Part shown: piece by piece, positions 31,677-43,072 of the stretch
How the letters are laid out: every line of letters begins with the position of its first letter
Position numbering within the stretch: position 1 is the stretch's first letter
Origin: Nannochloropsis oceanica
Taxonomy: Eukaryota > Sar > Eustigmatophyceae > Eustigmatales > Monodopsidaceae
Assembly: GCA_004519485.1 (NCBI GenBank)
Contig: CP038106.1
Span: forward strand, 507,501 to 571,500
DNA: 64,000 nucleotides
Direction of reading: 5' to 3'
Notes under the pieces: generated by a model
The model's database searches: none
Told to the model about the DNA's origin: nothing
Seen by the model: the letters and a program-made list of their open reading frames with translations, nothing else
Made by a program: the position numbers and the translations under genes

Positions 31677-33245
31677 ATGGTCTCTCTTTTCGCGTCGTCA
31701 TCGTCCACGACCAAAGCAGGCAAGAAGCGGCCTCGCCCTACCACCACAGCGACAGAGAAGGATGGCGCTTTTGTTGTCTCGAAGACACCTGCTGCGCCAG
31801 CGCTAAGCCCGGATCCGTGCACGGATGCCACCGACGCGGCTGTCTCTCCATCTGCCGAGGTAGAGGAGGTTGCTTTAGGCGCTAGTGTGGCTTTCCTGTC
31901 CTCAAGCAGCTGGACACAGCTAGGTCTAGCTGCGTGGATCCAGCGGGCTTGTACGACCATGGGTTTTAAGCGTCCGACGCCGGTACAAGAAAAGTGCATC
32001 CCCTCCGTGTTGCAAGGGCGAGACGTGATGGGGTGCGCCGAGACGGGGTCGGGCAAGACGGCAGCATTTGCCTTGCCCATGCTTCATCGTCTGTCCGAGG
32101 ACCCCTATGGAATCTTTGGCTTGGTCCTGACACCTACAAGGGAGCTGGCTATTCAGATTTCTGAACAATTCCAGGCTTTGGGGGCGCCGTTGAATTTGAG
32201 GCATACAGTGGTGATCGGCGGGGTTAGCATGGTGCATCAATCGGTTGAGTTGGCGCGGCGCCCACACATAGTGGTGGCGACACCTGGGAGGCTTTGGGAT
32301 CATTTGCGAGGCGCAGTCCCGCCTGATTTGAGCAAGTGCCGGTTTTTGGTGCTGGATGAAGCGGATCGGTTGTTTTGTGATGGATTTGAGAAGCATTTAG
32401 CGGCTATCCTGGCAGCAATGACGCACCCCCGGAGACAAACATTGTTATTCAGTGCCACAATGACTCATTCGTTGGAAAATTTGAAGAGCTTGACGCGCGT
32501 ACAACCCGTTTTATTCGATCTGACAAAAGAGCGGACGTTGCCTTCATCGTTACAGCAACAGTATCTCTTCATGCCCGCGCAAGTCAAGATGTGCTACCTC
32601 GTTTGTCTCCTCCGAAAGGTTCTCCTCCCCAACAAGAGTGCCACCAGCAGCAGCACCTCCAGTGATGTGAAATCGGTCATTATCTTCGTCGGGACCTGTC
32701 AACGCTGCCAGGAAGTTACCGAGGTAATGATAGAGGCAGGCCTGGCCGCCGTGTCTCTCCACTCTGTCTTATCACAAAAAAGACGCTTGGCGTCTTTAGG
32801 GAAGTTTAAGAGTAGTCTTGTCAAGGTATTGGTGAGTACGGACGTGGCAAGCAGGGGCTTGGATATCCCTGAGGTTGATTTGGTGGTCAATTTTGACTTG
32901 CCGCGGGTGCCGTCTGATTACGTGCATCGGGTAGGTAGGACGGCGAGGGCGGGAAGGAGGGGGAGGGCAGTAGCGATGGTGACTCAGTATGATGTTGCCC
33001 TTTTGCAAAGGATTGAGGTGTTGGTGGGGAGGAAGATGGAGAAGTGCGAGGATGTAAGGGAGGAGGAGGTGGTGAAGCTGTTAAATCCTGTAGCGAAGGC
33101 GACGAGGGCCGCAAAGATGCGATTGATGGAGGTGGGCTTTGACTTCGAGGTGGAAGAGCATTTAAGGAGGAAAAAGCGGGATAGGAAAGAGAGGTATCAG
33201 AGGAAGAGGAACAGGGTGGCGAGGGAAGGGGGGGGAGAGAGTTGA
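31677..33245 (+). CDS. DDX49: DEAD-box RNA helicase DDX49/Dbp8
   Basis: 522 residues, single exon. Motifs in order: Q motif GFKRPTPVQ (96-104), I AETGSGKT (121-128), Ia PTRELA (153-158), Ib TPGR (202-205), II DEAD (227-230), III SAT (259-261), and VI HRVGRTARAGR (about 430-440). The stretch DPYGIFGLVLTPTRELA is characteristic of the DDX49/Dbp8 branch, which acts on the nucleolar small-subunit pre-ribosome. A 75-residue low-complexity N-terminus and a basic C-terminal tail (EHLRRKKRDRKERYQRKR) suit a nucleolar protein. Confidence 0.93.
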   Translation: MVSLFASSSSTTKAGKKRPRPTTTATEKDGAFVVSKTPAAPALSPDPCTDATDAAVSPSAEVEEVALGASVAFLSSSSWTQLGLAAWIQRACTTMGFKRPTPVQEKCIPSVLQGRDVMGCAETGSGKTAAFALPMLHRLSEDPYGIFGLVLTPTRELAIQISEQFQALGAPLNLRHTVVIGGVSMVHQSVELARRPHIVVATPGRLWDHLRGAVPPDLSKCRFLVLDEADRLFCDGFEKHLAAILAAMTHPRRQTLLFSATMTHSLENLKSLTRVQPVLFDLTKERTLPSSLQQQYLFMPAQVKMCYLVCLLRKVLLPNKSATSSSTSSDVKSVIIFVGTCQRCQEVTEVMIEAGLAAVSLHSVLSQKRRLASLGKFKSSLVKVLVSTDVASRGLDIPEVDLVVNFDLPRVPSDYVHRVGRTARAGRRGRAVAMVTQYDVALLQRIEVLVGRKMEKCEDVREEEVVKLLNPVAKATRAAKMRLMEVGFDFEVEEHLRRKKRDRKERYQRKRNRVAREGGGES

Positions 33246-33423
33246 AAGGCGAGGACGGAATTGTCGAGTCACAAGAGGACAGAGAGAGGGAAAAAATAAA
33301 TTTTGTTTGACAGGAATGCCATGCCTCTGTAACTCATCTTAATAATTTTTTAAGGGGATGCCGGTGGTTTAATAGCATTCGGTTTTCTCACATATATGTC
33401 TTTTCAAAATTGTCGAAATTTTA

Positions 33424-34629
33424 CTACATGCTCAACCCGCCCACCCGCCCTAGCTCCGAAAACCTATCCGCCGCCTCCGTCAACAGTCGCTCTTTTGCAT
33501 CCTTCCTCCCTCCTTCTGGCAACCGGTACTTGAGTCCTTCAGAAGGTAGAATCCATTCGAAGTCTTCTTTTGCCAGAGCTTTGATGCTCTCTGCTTGTTT
33601 GCCGAGGCTACCCCGGGAAAATTGGGCGAAGCCGTCCAGACGGTTCAAGCGCGGAGACCAGCCAATGGTACGACCGCTGAACAAGATGCCACCATTATTC
33701 CTGCTGCTGCTGCTGATGATGCTGATACTTCCACTGATACTACTGCTCTGTGATGGTGGGGGGTAGTAAATAACTCCAACCGCCCCAGCAGAATAGCCAG
33801 GTAAGGCCACTATCTTGATGTCATCATCAATGAACCAGGGACCCTTCCCCTGCAGCATTGCCTCCACCTGCCCCTTCATTTCCCTCGTCACATCCATCCG
33901 ATGAACCACCCTTTCCGACGTCGGGAAAAATGCATGCCATAAGTCATGGTGTGGAGCCGCGCCTTCATGAGTCACGATATTGTACCTGATCCCCCCAAGC
34001 GCTTCAATCTGCATTGCTAACCTGCCGTTGAATCTAGGAGCATCAATCATTATGTTTCCCGCCCCTCCCTCCCGCACAATCAAATAAGGCGTCGTCCCCA
34101 TGCTCTCTCGATTGTGATACCCCAGTAAATGCACCCCAGGCAAAGCCACCGGATCGAGAGGAGTAGGAAAATCATGCGTCACCACCTCTTTGACCAACGG
34201 GTCAGGCTTACGTAGACGAATAGCTCCTAGAGGACAAGTAACCATGGCACGATACGCAGCCCTTGTTTCGATTTCATCTAAGGGCTTTCGCTCGACCACA
34301 GTGCGTAAGCCCAAGGCACCGAACACTCCAGGGCAGAGGCTCCGGCAGGTCCCGCATCCAGTGCAGCTTCGGTCGACGTACAAGTTTGCCTCTTCGGCGT
34401 TGCCAGGCCCTTCTTCCTTGTTGTGGGCACGCATTGTTGTGATCGTGTAATGCCGATGGAGGCGTCGTTGTTGCTGCTGATTGTGGTGCCGCGGAACCCT
34501 GGACAAGGAGGAGGAGTAGAAGGCGGCTACGGTGGTGGAGAGGAGGAGGACGGAAAAAGAGAGGATAAGGGGGCCGCTGCATTGTCTTCTTCTTCTGACT
34601 GCGGGCCTTTGTAACACGACCGATGTCAT
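33424..34629 (-). CDS. Plastid-type ferredoxin-metallo-beta-lactamase fusion
   Basis: 401 residues from the ATG at 34629; an in-frame ATG at 34737 adds 36 residues. The later start puts the hydrophobic signal at about 18-34 (LILSFSVLLLSTTVAAF), whose AAF end fits a secondary-plastid presequence. A ferredoxin module follows, CTGCGTCRSLCP and then CPLGAIRL, giving four cysteines for one 4Fe-4S cluster. The rest is a metallo-beta-lactamase-like fold: GNIMIDAPRF, the THEGAAPHHDLWH metal-site region, and a loop with IKIVALPGYSAGAVGV. The H-x-H-x-D-H signature is only partly matched (THEGAAPHHD). A Ser/Ile-rich insert lies at about 290-310. Ferredoxin-MBL fusions also occur in plants; their reaction is not established to my knowledge. 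Confidence 0.85.
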   Translation of the reverse strand: MTSVVLQRPAVRRRRQCSGPLILSFSVLLLSTTVAAFYSSSLSRVPRHHNQQQQRRLHRHYTITTMRAHNKEEGPGNAEEANLYVDRSCTGCGTCRSLCPGVFGALGLRTVVERKPLDEIETRAAYRAMVTCPLGAIRLRKPDPLVKEVVTHDFPTPLDPVALPGVHLLGYHNRESMGTTPYLIVREGGAGNIMIDAPRFNGRLAMQIEALGGIRYNIVTHEGAAPHHDLWHAFFPTSERVVHRMDVTREMKGQVEAMLQGKGPWFIDDDIKIVALPGYSAGAVGVIYYPPPSQSSSISGSISIISSSSRNNGGILFSGRTIGWSPRLNRLDGFAQFSRGSLGKQAESIKALAKEDFEWILPSEGLKYRLPEGGRKDAKERLLTEAADRFSELGRVGGLSM

Positions 34630-35053
34630 GCTGTCTGTGTTGAGTGTAGCGGGCGTGGAGGGCGTGTGTATGGCGTGCACCTGAAGTAGAATGGGCACCA
34701 GACTCTCGGAGGCCGGCGATGTGGGACTCAGGCTCATACTATTTTGCGTGTTTGGTTGTGAGAACTTGGTGCTTTCCCACCCTTTTCTTTCGCGTGTCTG
34801 CTAACCAAACCCTCGCTGGCACGTTTTCATAACCTCTACATGCTCTTTCCCTTCTTGTTCATGCGCACAGAGTACGGCATGTGGGCTTGAGGTCTGGGCG
34901 TGGTGTCTTCACCACAGTGGTTTCGAGCAAGATGACGAGTGATGATGATAAACCTCCTGAAGGATGCAAGTCTATAATCCCTCCATGGCACATCACACCA
35001 CATGACCACAGACACATACCGCCAGCAACAGTAGCGGCGTCAAGTAAGGAGCC
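34630..35053. promoter_or_regulatory. Divergent promoter interval, ferredoxin-MBL / PABPN1
   Basis: 424 bp between opposed starts (316 bp if the longer MBL start is used). No element is recognised. Confidence 0.35.
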
Positions 35054-36019
35054 ATGAGCGCCGAGGCAGAATTGGCGGGGGCTGTGGACGAGAACGGGGG
35101 AGTGGAGGGCGAGGAGGAGTACTACGAGGAAGAGGAGGAGGCCGGGATAGAGGGCACAGAGGGGGTTGAGGGAGGAGGGGAAGGACAAGAAAGCGCTGCG
35201 GCTGCCAGCCAGGACGATCCTGAGCATCTCGCCGCGGAGCTGCAGCGACAGCAAGAAAAGATCCGACAGGAGGAGGAGAAGCTCAAGGAGATGATGAAGG
35301 ACGTTGAGGCCTCGACCGGGGGCGCGGCAGGCGCAGTAGCAGGGACAGGAGGGGAGGAGGGGGCGAGTGGAGAAGCGGCGGCAGCGCAGGCCGCAATCGA
35401 CGAAAACTCAATGTAGGTTTTGGGAGGAAGGGAGTGATACGGTGGGCAGGTCGCGGTGAGTGGAGGAGAAGCGTGACCAGAAATTGAGTGTGATATAGCG
35501 CATCTTGGAGACACGGAGTAAATGATTGCAGTCTTAGTCTCGCCCTCCCTATCCACAGTGTTGAATCCTAGCATTTCGATATAACCACTTACCGATTCCA
35601 ACCCTGCGTCCCTCACGTCCCCCTGTTCTACCCCCTCCAGCTACGTCGGTCAAGTCGACTACGAAGTGACACCAGAAGAGCTCCAAGCCCACTTTCAGAG
35701 CTGTGGAACCATCAATAGAGTCACCATCCTGTGTGATAAACACACGGGTCGTCCCAAGGGCTTCGCGTACGTGGAATTCTTGGAGACGGCCTCCGTGGAG
35801 GGGGCTCTGAAGTTGGACAGTTCCCTCTTGAAGGGCCGCTCGATAAAGGTGACACATAAGCGGCACAATGTCCACGGCTTTTTTCGAGGGAGGGGGGGAG
35901 GGAGGGGACGAGGGAGGGGGGGAGGATATAGGGGGGGCGGGGGTTATGGGGGGGGGTATGGGTTTCACAGGCCGAGAGGGAGGGGGAGAGGGAGGGGGAG
36001 GTACCACCCTTACTATTAA
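35054..36019 (+). CDS. PABPN1: Nuclear poly(A)-binding protein (PABPN1/PABP2)
   Basis: Two exons, 35054-35412 and 35641-36019, with a 228-bp phase-2 intron (GTAGGT..CCAG). The product is 245 residues. Layout matches PABPN1: an acidic N-terminus (Glu/Gly-rich, about 1-50), a short coiled coil (about 57-82, [19 protein letters not shown]), one RRM, and an Arg/Gly-rich tail ending RYHPYY. The intron splits the first RRM strand: exon 1 ends DENS and the join gives ENSIYVGQVDY, the RNP2 motif. RNP1 is KGFAYVEF. It binds nascent poly(A) tails in the nucleus and stimulates poly(A) polymerase. Convergent with APC5. Confidence 0.93.
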
Positions 36020-36632
36020 GGGGCAGAGGAAAGAGAAGGAGGGGACAGGGAGGAAGGGTTGAGTGGAGGTATTAGAAAGACGCACAGGATGTACACGTTT
36101 TTAACGTATCACTGTTTCTCTGTTTTTTGTGTTGGTAAGAGAGTGAGAAACGCCGAGAGAGGGAGAGAGAAAAAAAAGGGAGAAGGAAGATAAATGGCGG
36201 TGCGTCACACAAAAAGCGAGTGCAAGTTAAAGGAGAAGCTTTTAGAGAACGTGAATTGATTACAATGACGACAACAATACCAATGTGTAGAGTGAGAGGA
36301 AGGATGGGTAAGCAAGCAAATATAATTCAAAGAAACAAACAAAAAAGAGGCGGGAGCATCGCTTGCAGGAAAGGGTCAAAGGAGGTAAAGAAAAAGAAAA
36401 AAGGAAGGGAGAGGAGCAACGAGAAATCAACAAGGTAAAAAAGAAGTATGAAGAAGACAACATCAAAAAAGGACAAATTCCACGGACCCGCAGGTGCCAA
36501 CGCTTGCGTTCCTCCCGTCAAAGATTAAAAAAAGATCATTTGTCGTCTATCTTTTTTTTTCTTTTGATTGTTTTTTATACTTATGCATGCTTGAATGTGT
36601 AGATTTGTGTGCTTTTCCGCATCAACTTCTTC
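36020..36632. other. Convergent intergenic region (613 bp), purine-rich
   Basis: Strongly purine-rich plus strand (about 36150-36440) with A-runs and AG tracts. No gene is supported. Confidence 0.4.
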
Positions 36633-38439
36633 TCAATGACTATTCATGAAGCCCTCCTCCCCGCCCTCCTCCTCTCCCTCCCTCCCTCCCTCCATCGAAC
36701 AATTTCTTCTCAACAACCGGACCACCACGAAAAACTTTCGTGACACCTCCTCTCTCAACGCCATATAACTCATTCCCTCCTCCCCCTCCTCTCCCTCCCT
36801 CCCTTCCTCCCCTTCCTCTTCACACGCCTGATACTGCACCAAAGCATCGTACACTCTTGCCTCTAAATAATACACTTCCCTCATCGCCTTCAGGTCCCCA
36901 CATCGTGAAAAAGCCTCCTCTGCCCTAACCAACAAGACCACTACCTGCTCTAAGCCCTCCTTTTCTCCCTTCTCCCCTTCCTCCACCTCGTCCCCCCTCC
37001 CTCCCTCCTCCTGTAAATAACACTTGGCTAGAGTCAACCAGGCTTCGCCCTGGTCACGGACAGGGGCATGCTCGAGTAATACAGGAAAGGCTGCTCGTAA
37101 GAGTGCACGGGCCTTGCGGGGAAACCCCAAGCGCAATTGAACTTGAGAGAGGAGAAGGGTGGTGGTCGCATGGAGAGGATCTGTGTCAAGCGTTTCGCAT
37201 AGGGTTAGGCAGCGGAGGAGTGGGGGTAGGGCAGCGGAGGGGTCGGAGGGGTTAGCTTGGAGGTGGACGCGGGCATGGAGGAGAAGGCAACGCATGTAGT
37301 GCCAGGGGAGGGAATATTGTTCACAGAGCTGGGAAACATGTTGCGTGGCAAGGACACAGGCGCTAGATCTTCCTGTTTCCAGGAGGGAGAAGGCCCATTG
37401 CAGGTGACCTTCGACCTGCGCCTCCTGTCCTTGAGCGCTGGCGCCGGTGCAGGTGGTTGGAGAGGAGAGGCTGCGTAGAAGCAGGCCGCGTTCGTATGCG
37501 AGGCGGGATTGTCCGAGGAGGAGGGCTTGTTCGTGCTGGAGCAGGGACAGAGTGTGAGGGAGGAGGTGGGCGATGGGGGACGGCAGGTCGGCTTGAAGGG
37601 TGGTCAGGGTTTGAATGGCAGTTGTGTAGTGGGAGGAGGAGAACTTACTTTTGCTGCTGCTGTTACTAGTAGGCGTAAGAGCGGCAGTGACAGGTCGGTG
37701 TCGTATTCGACTGTTGCTGCTTCTGCTGTTGCTGCTGCTGCTGCGTGCCCGCTGCGCCGGTGGAAGCGGTGTGCTATTGTGATGATGAATCCCTTCCTCT
37801 CTTTCTTCTCCAGCTCTTTCCCTCATTTCTGCCAAGGACTCTGATTCCTCTTCCATTATTTCTGTCTCTTCTAATCGTAATCCCCCGCCCCCCCTCAGGC
37901 ATGCTAGTGCCACTTTTATCCTCGCCAAGCACAAGTCTAGAGTGCTCCCTCTCCCCCCTTTAACCGTTCCTCCCTCGGTCCTTCCTTCATTATAACAATA
38001 TAGCAATTTCTTGGCCTGCAATAGAGTCATCTCTCTATGGCCCAAATGCTCCCAAGCCCCGGCCGCGACAACACATCGTCGACTCGCGAGCTCTTCTGCC
38101 TCTTTCAAAGACAGAGGGAATGCATCCCTTGGTGTCAAGGCACTTGCCAGCAAGGCAGATAACGTCGCACCGGCTGGTTGCGGCGGACCCGTTGTGTGGT
38201 TGGGGGTAGCAATGCCAAGAGGAGGGGCGAGGCCGGCTGTCTCAGCAGCGATGGAAAGACGAAGCAGATTCCAAACTGACCGTGGACGACTGCTTTCTTG
38301 CCCTATGACCACACCGCCCGTACCACCACCACAGTTGCTGTTGCTCATGCTACCGCTGCCGCTACCCGCCCAGGGACCACTTGCACCAGTCGTGGAAGAA
38401 GGGGTAGAGGAAGGGTGATGCTGGTGGGTTAGATGACTA

Positions 38440-38478
<39 letters not shown>

Positions 38479-39650
38479 TTTCCCCAAGCCGCAGGCATCT
38501 GGAACGCCCCTCTATTGAAACGACTCCCTCCCCTCGCCTCAAACTCAGCCAAAGACAATGCTGTTGTGCTTTCTAAATGCCGTAATTTCTGATCGGCCGC
38601 TCGACCTAAGCAGCGAAAGAGAACTTCTTCTGCTTGTGGGTCACTGGCGCGGACTAGAAGTTGGTTCAACCATGCCAAGGCAAATGCCACGCAGAGATGA
38701 TCTGCATTTTGTTGGGCAACGCGCACCGTCTCATTGATCGCCGCGAAGGCCAGGGCGGTGTGCCCGAGGCGAAAATGGAGGGCGGCCAGGTTCAGAGATG
38801 CGTATTGAACGATGTTGCGGCTGCTGCTGGTTTTCCCCGTGGCATTTGGTCCGCCCCGACGAATGGCGTAGTCAAAATATCTGTGTAATGAATCTAATGC
38901 CCCAGAAAATTCACCATGACGGGTTGAATTGAGATAGCGCAGGAATTGGCCTCGGGGAAGCTCGGGATGGCGCTGGAGGAGTCGCTCGACTTCCTCTTCG
39001 GTGTCCTCGTAGGTGCGTCGGCCTACGTCGTGGTTTAGATCCAGCACACGGCGTTGCAGGTATTGCTGAGCTTGCCGAGAACTGGTGGGGTGCGTGAACG
39101 ATGACGATGATACTGAGTGAAGAGGTGCCCATACGTCGGTCTTGATGTCGTCCAAAAGGGAGCCCAAACTCTCAAAATTTAACCCATTGCAGTCTAGAAG
39201 TACCTGCCGCAAAAACACGCCAAATACACTGTCAGGCTCCACGTGTGTTGGCCGGGCAAAGCGGCCGTCCACCGTGGGGCATATAGGTGGCTTGAGAATA
39301 TCATGCAGCAAGGCCAGTAGGGTGATGACGTCGTCTGGGGATTGTAAGGCTCTCATCACGGTCTTCAGGCAATCATGAAGGCTAGCCCCGCAAGCATCGC
39401 GCACATTTCTCAAAAGGGCGGCAAAGGGCTTTTCGCGCTGTACCTCACCCACCGCTTCTATCTCTTCCAGCAAAATCAAAGGCAGGGCTGTCCATTGTGT
39501 AGGCGTCATACTCGACACGAGCTCGCTGCACTGGTTCAAGGCCCTCATTACTTCGCCATTGCGCGTGGCGTCCTCCTTGGGCGCTTCCGGCCCCACGTAC
39601 AACTTCAGCAGCACCGCCAAAGCCAGCCGGTTGGAGGATGGCAGCCACAT
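36633..39650 (-). CDS. APC5: Anaphase-promoting complex subunit 5 (APC5)
   Basis: 1005 residues. The diagnostic APC5 block is at about 230-335: LPRGQFLRYLNSTRHGEF, LHRYFDYAI, YASLNLAALHFRLGHTALAF and NADHLCVAFALAWL. In animal APC5 the same order is Y-L-N-N-L-R, L-H-Y-F-D, Y-A-A-L-N-L-A-A-L-H, and N-D-H-V-C. More TPR-like helices follow to the C-terminus, interrupted by a (Ser)n run encoded by (CTG)n on the plus strand near 38440-38470 and by Ser/Asn-rich and Glu-rich linkers. APC5 is a scaffold of the ubiquitin ligase that drives anaphase. The N-terminus is shorter than usual. Just upstream of the ATG (39650) is an acceptor-like CTACGCAG, so an extra 5' exon is possible. Confidence 0.85.
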
Positions 39651-40283
39651 CCCCGCTGCTGCGTAGGGATCAGGTTAATAACATAGTGAGTGAGGCGTGG
39701 GTATGAGGAGAAAGTAATGGTCAAGCCCGGTTTCAGCGACGATTGTTCGTCATTCGGCGCTCGGGAGGTTATTTTGGATTTCGTTGCACACGCATGACAA
39801 GCTAAAACAAGGATTCACCAGAATGAAAATTTTGCCGGCAAAACCCTGTGCTGGAAATCCCTTATCTTCTCCCCGCCGTTGCACTACCATAAATGGCATT
39901 TTATCCTCGAATTCAAGCACACATAGTTTATCCGAGCAACGCCAAAAAAATATGCGGGATACGAAAATGTCGACAAAAGGTTGTTTTGTGGGCCACAAGA
40001 ATTTCTTGTCTACTGTTACTCCTGCTGGTACCGGCTGCCTTACGAGGTAACAGTGGGTCCAACTTACACGCCCAAAAGCAAACAAATGCAGATAAAGCAT
40101 ACGTAAAAGATAAAAACAAGTGATAGCGATTTGTTAGCTTCTTGATTCTATTGTCGACTTATTTTTTCTTTTTCTTGTGTTCCCTCTTTTTCCCTTGGTT
40201 TACATGCATGCATACTTTCCCTGCATCCTCCTTCTTCCTCTATCCTCCTCCCCACCGCCCTCCATTCCTAATCATGTCTCCGA
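39651..40283. other. Intergenic region (633 bp)
   Basis: Between tandem minus-strand genes: the APC5 promoter and the 3' flank of fucosyltransferase paralog 2. No gene is seen. Confidence 0.4.
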
Positions 40284-42311
40284 TTAATCAATATCCACCC
40301 ATCCTTCCGGCCATTCACGGACATACCAGGGGTCCCGTGAGTAGTACTCCGTCTGAAACGAGTCTTTCCGCAGACTATAATGATACCAATTCGAGCGATA
40401 ATCAAACCCATTGTACCCGCGCATCCGGGTAATATACCCCGTGAACGTCGAGAACCACGTCCCAATGAAGACCTGCGACCGCGAGCACACAATCTGCTCC
40501 ACCATGCCCATATAATTCTGATTTAGCTTCCCCAAACCCACCCTCTCGTGGAAATCATTCAAAAAATACACATTAAATCGCGCCCTTAGCACATCCAAAT
40601 AAGCCGCGTCCTTCTCGTCCGTGGCAACGTAAATCGTCTCCCCCTCATTCAAAATATCCTTGGTGGTCTCAATGATCTCTTCTGCAGGGATCTTGACCTC
40701 CTTAAATTGCAAGTCTCCCCGGCGAATGTGGAGGGCTTTGAATCCCCCGGGGCCAGCAGCTGTCTCCATTGCCGCAATGATCCGGCCGGCCGCGCAAAAG
40801 ACCTCGTCGCGGTAATGTATGTAGTTTCTGTATGGTAAAGGGGAACACATAAAGAAAGTGGCAACATATGTTTATGTGTGGGTCGTGTGAAAGGTGTCCT
40901 ATTGGAGGGAGGGAGGACGGAAAAAAAGAGAATGCACACACAGGAGGAGGGCGTGCAGCTGTCAAGTCCGGGGACGTTCCATTCAATTCAATACAAAGCA
41001 TCTATCCCACAAACCTTTATAATCACCCTCTTCTTCTGTCCCTCTGTCCATACAGTCATACCTGACAAATCGTTTCACCGCCTTATCCAAAGCCGGGTCC
41101 ATGAAGTGCTCGAAAGTGTAAAAATGCGCCAACACACGCATGTCCTCGCCCGACCCGAAATGAATCACCTTGGCCTCCTGCATCGCCTTATCATAAAATA
41201 CTGGCTCTCGCTTCCCACAAAACAAGTCCAACCTCTCCTGCTGCTCCTTCGAATGCTCCTCTACGGCCTTGCCCGGAGTCTCAGTAAAAGCCACACACAC
41301 CTTGAAAGGGTTCCAGCGCACTGGCCCCTGTCCCAGACCATTCAAATAACTCCATAGCTCGCCACTTTCCAGGTCCGTGCGATTACCAGGGGGAAGCGGT
41401 CCAAGATGGCCTGACGTGGCCTCTGCCTCCAAGAAGTCCTTCATTTCGATCATCTCCATCTTCTCCCGCAGCCGGTTCAAGTAAAAGAAGTCAGAAAAGT
41501 GTAACTTATTGTCGTCGGGGGCATCGCCCTTGTTCAATAGATACATTCCTTGCTCCGGTGGCATTACCAACGTTCGTCCAGTAGCATAAGCGAAAACTAA
41601 GACGACCTCCATAGCCATTCGGATGTTATTCCACCCCCCATGGTCCGGCTCAAACGTCACATACTTCCTCTCCGGTCCCAACTTTGCCCAAGGGTTCTTC
41701 ACCTCCACCGCCGCCCCGTCTGCGGCGGCAGCAGCCAAGATCTCTTCATCGTAACGCTGCCAGTAGAAAATATCCGAGACACCGCAGTGGTCCGCGAGCT
41801 CGGAGGGGGGGAACGTCTCCCAGTCCTTGTCAAAGGGATTTTCCTCCTCATCCACCCACACCTTGTCGACGGCCTCCACGCTATTGAATATATCCTTTTT
41901 CTTAGTCTTTTTCTTCTTTTCGGCATTGTCAGATGGTAAGGATGGTGCTGCTGCGTTATCATTCGCGCTGTTGCGGCTTGCAGCCACGCGCAGCTCCGCG
42001 GGGGCCAAGCTCTTTGAGTTAGTCGCACCCCGTAAGGTCGCCAAAGGGCTGTGCTGCCCTACCGGCTCCAATAGACCTTGAGAAAAGGCTACCATGCTAA
42101 AGCCCACCACACCCGCGACCAGGAGCAAGAAGGTCAGGACCCATGCGCCACGCCCAACGCAGTTGGGCCAGCTCTCAGCTGCTTCTTTCCGCAGGCTGCT
42201 AGAGAGAGAGCTGTCCTCGAAGTCTGAGCCCGCACCTGAGGCATCGGGAAAATCTGCTGAGCCTTCTGAATGATCGCTGGTGTCATCATCCTCGACAGGC
42301 CGACGTCGCAT
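40284..42311 (-). CDS. Fucosyltransferase-like type II Golgi membrane protein (paralog 2)
   Basis: Two minus-strand exons, 41062-42311 and 40284-40827, with a 234-bp phase-2 intron (GTATGA..ACAG). The product is 597 residues. The splice joins KRFVR to NYIHYRDEVFC, matching KRFVRDHMHYKDEIFC in paralog 1, which confirms it. An acidic cytosolic tail precedes a signal anchor at about 59-80 (VLTFLLLVAGVVGFSMVAF). The lumenal domain contains AYATGRTLVMPPEQGMYLL, HIRRGDLQF, YVATDEKDAAYLD and FSTFTGYITRMRGY. The same motifs in the same order occur in the gene at 18463-20139, so these are diverged duplicates. A GDP-fucose donor is inferred from the superfamily. Confidence 0.82.
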
Positions 42312-43072
42312 TGTGGCGGCGGCTGTGTGTGAGCAAGTTGTGCACGGAACAAAACAGGAAGGTGAGAATTTAATTTTGAACAAGGAAAGATTCGGGGGGT
42401 CGGAGCCTGGCAAGACACGTTGCAGGGGCCTCTACGGGCCTAGAGTTGTGCTACGGGTTCGCAAGATGAGTGTGTGGTTGCAGGCTGTGCAAAAGGGCGC
42501 CCCCAGATTGAATGTGCAGGCCCATGGGGGTCATGATGCTTGAGCAGAAGAAAGAAGCAATGCGGCGGGCTTTAGCTTTTGGAACACGACCCCCCGAACA
42601 TCATGGCGTGGTCGGCATGGTACTTGGCCTTGCATCCCTGGACAAATCCAGCCATCGTTCCCATTACTACACAAACCATTCCAGCTGTGGAAAAAGGAAT
42701 GAGTTGGGGACCGTGGCACCCCGGATTAAAAATCGCTTTCTTACAAGCTCCTTGCGGCGATGGCGATGATCGTCACGATGTGATCGTGCAGCCGTGCCTG
42801 AAGAGCTGAACACACCCCTATTCCACTCTTCCCTTCCCGCACTTTCATGATCATTTGCGCCAATACATAAAGCGCAGCCACGTGAGGATGAGAAATCGTT
42901 GACACTGCTTAGCCAGCGCTAGACCCTGCTTGCTGTTTTAGGTCACTCTTCTAGTGTAGTCCTCTCCGCTCCATTTACCACCCGCCGTTTCTCTCACAGA
43001 ACCCAACCCACACTATACACAGTACTCACAACAACAGTAATCACGACCACCCGGGGACGAAGGACGATATTC
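42312..43072. promoter_or_regulatory. Divergent promoter interval, fucosyltransferase-like 2 / GDP-mannose transporter
   Basis: 761 bp between opposed starts of two genes of the same pathway. It includes a possible small coding frame at 42603-42809 and pyrimidine-rich DNA at about 42940-43010. Confidence 0.35.
42603..42809 (+). CDS. Possible 68-residue protein, unrecognised
   Basis: An ATG (ATCATGG context) opens a 68-codon frame (MAWSAWYLALHPWTNPAIVP...) with a Trp/Pro-rich, non-repetitive composition. It has one weak hydrophobic segment and no recognised motif. It could be a small protein or part of the 5' leader of the transporter gene. Confidence 0.25.
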   Translation: MAWSAWYLALHPWTNPAIVPITTQTIPAVEKGMSWGPWHPGLKIAFLQAPCGDGDDRHDVIVQPCLKS

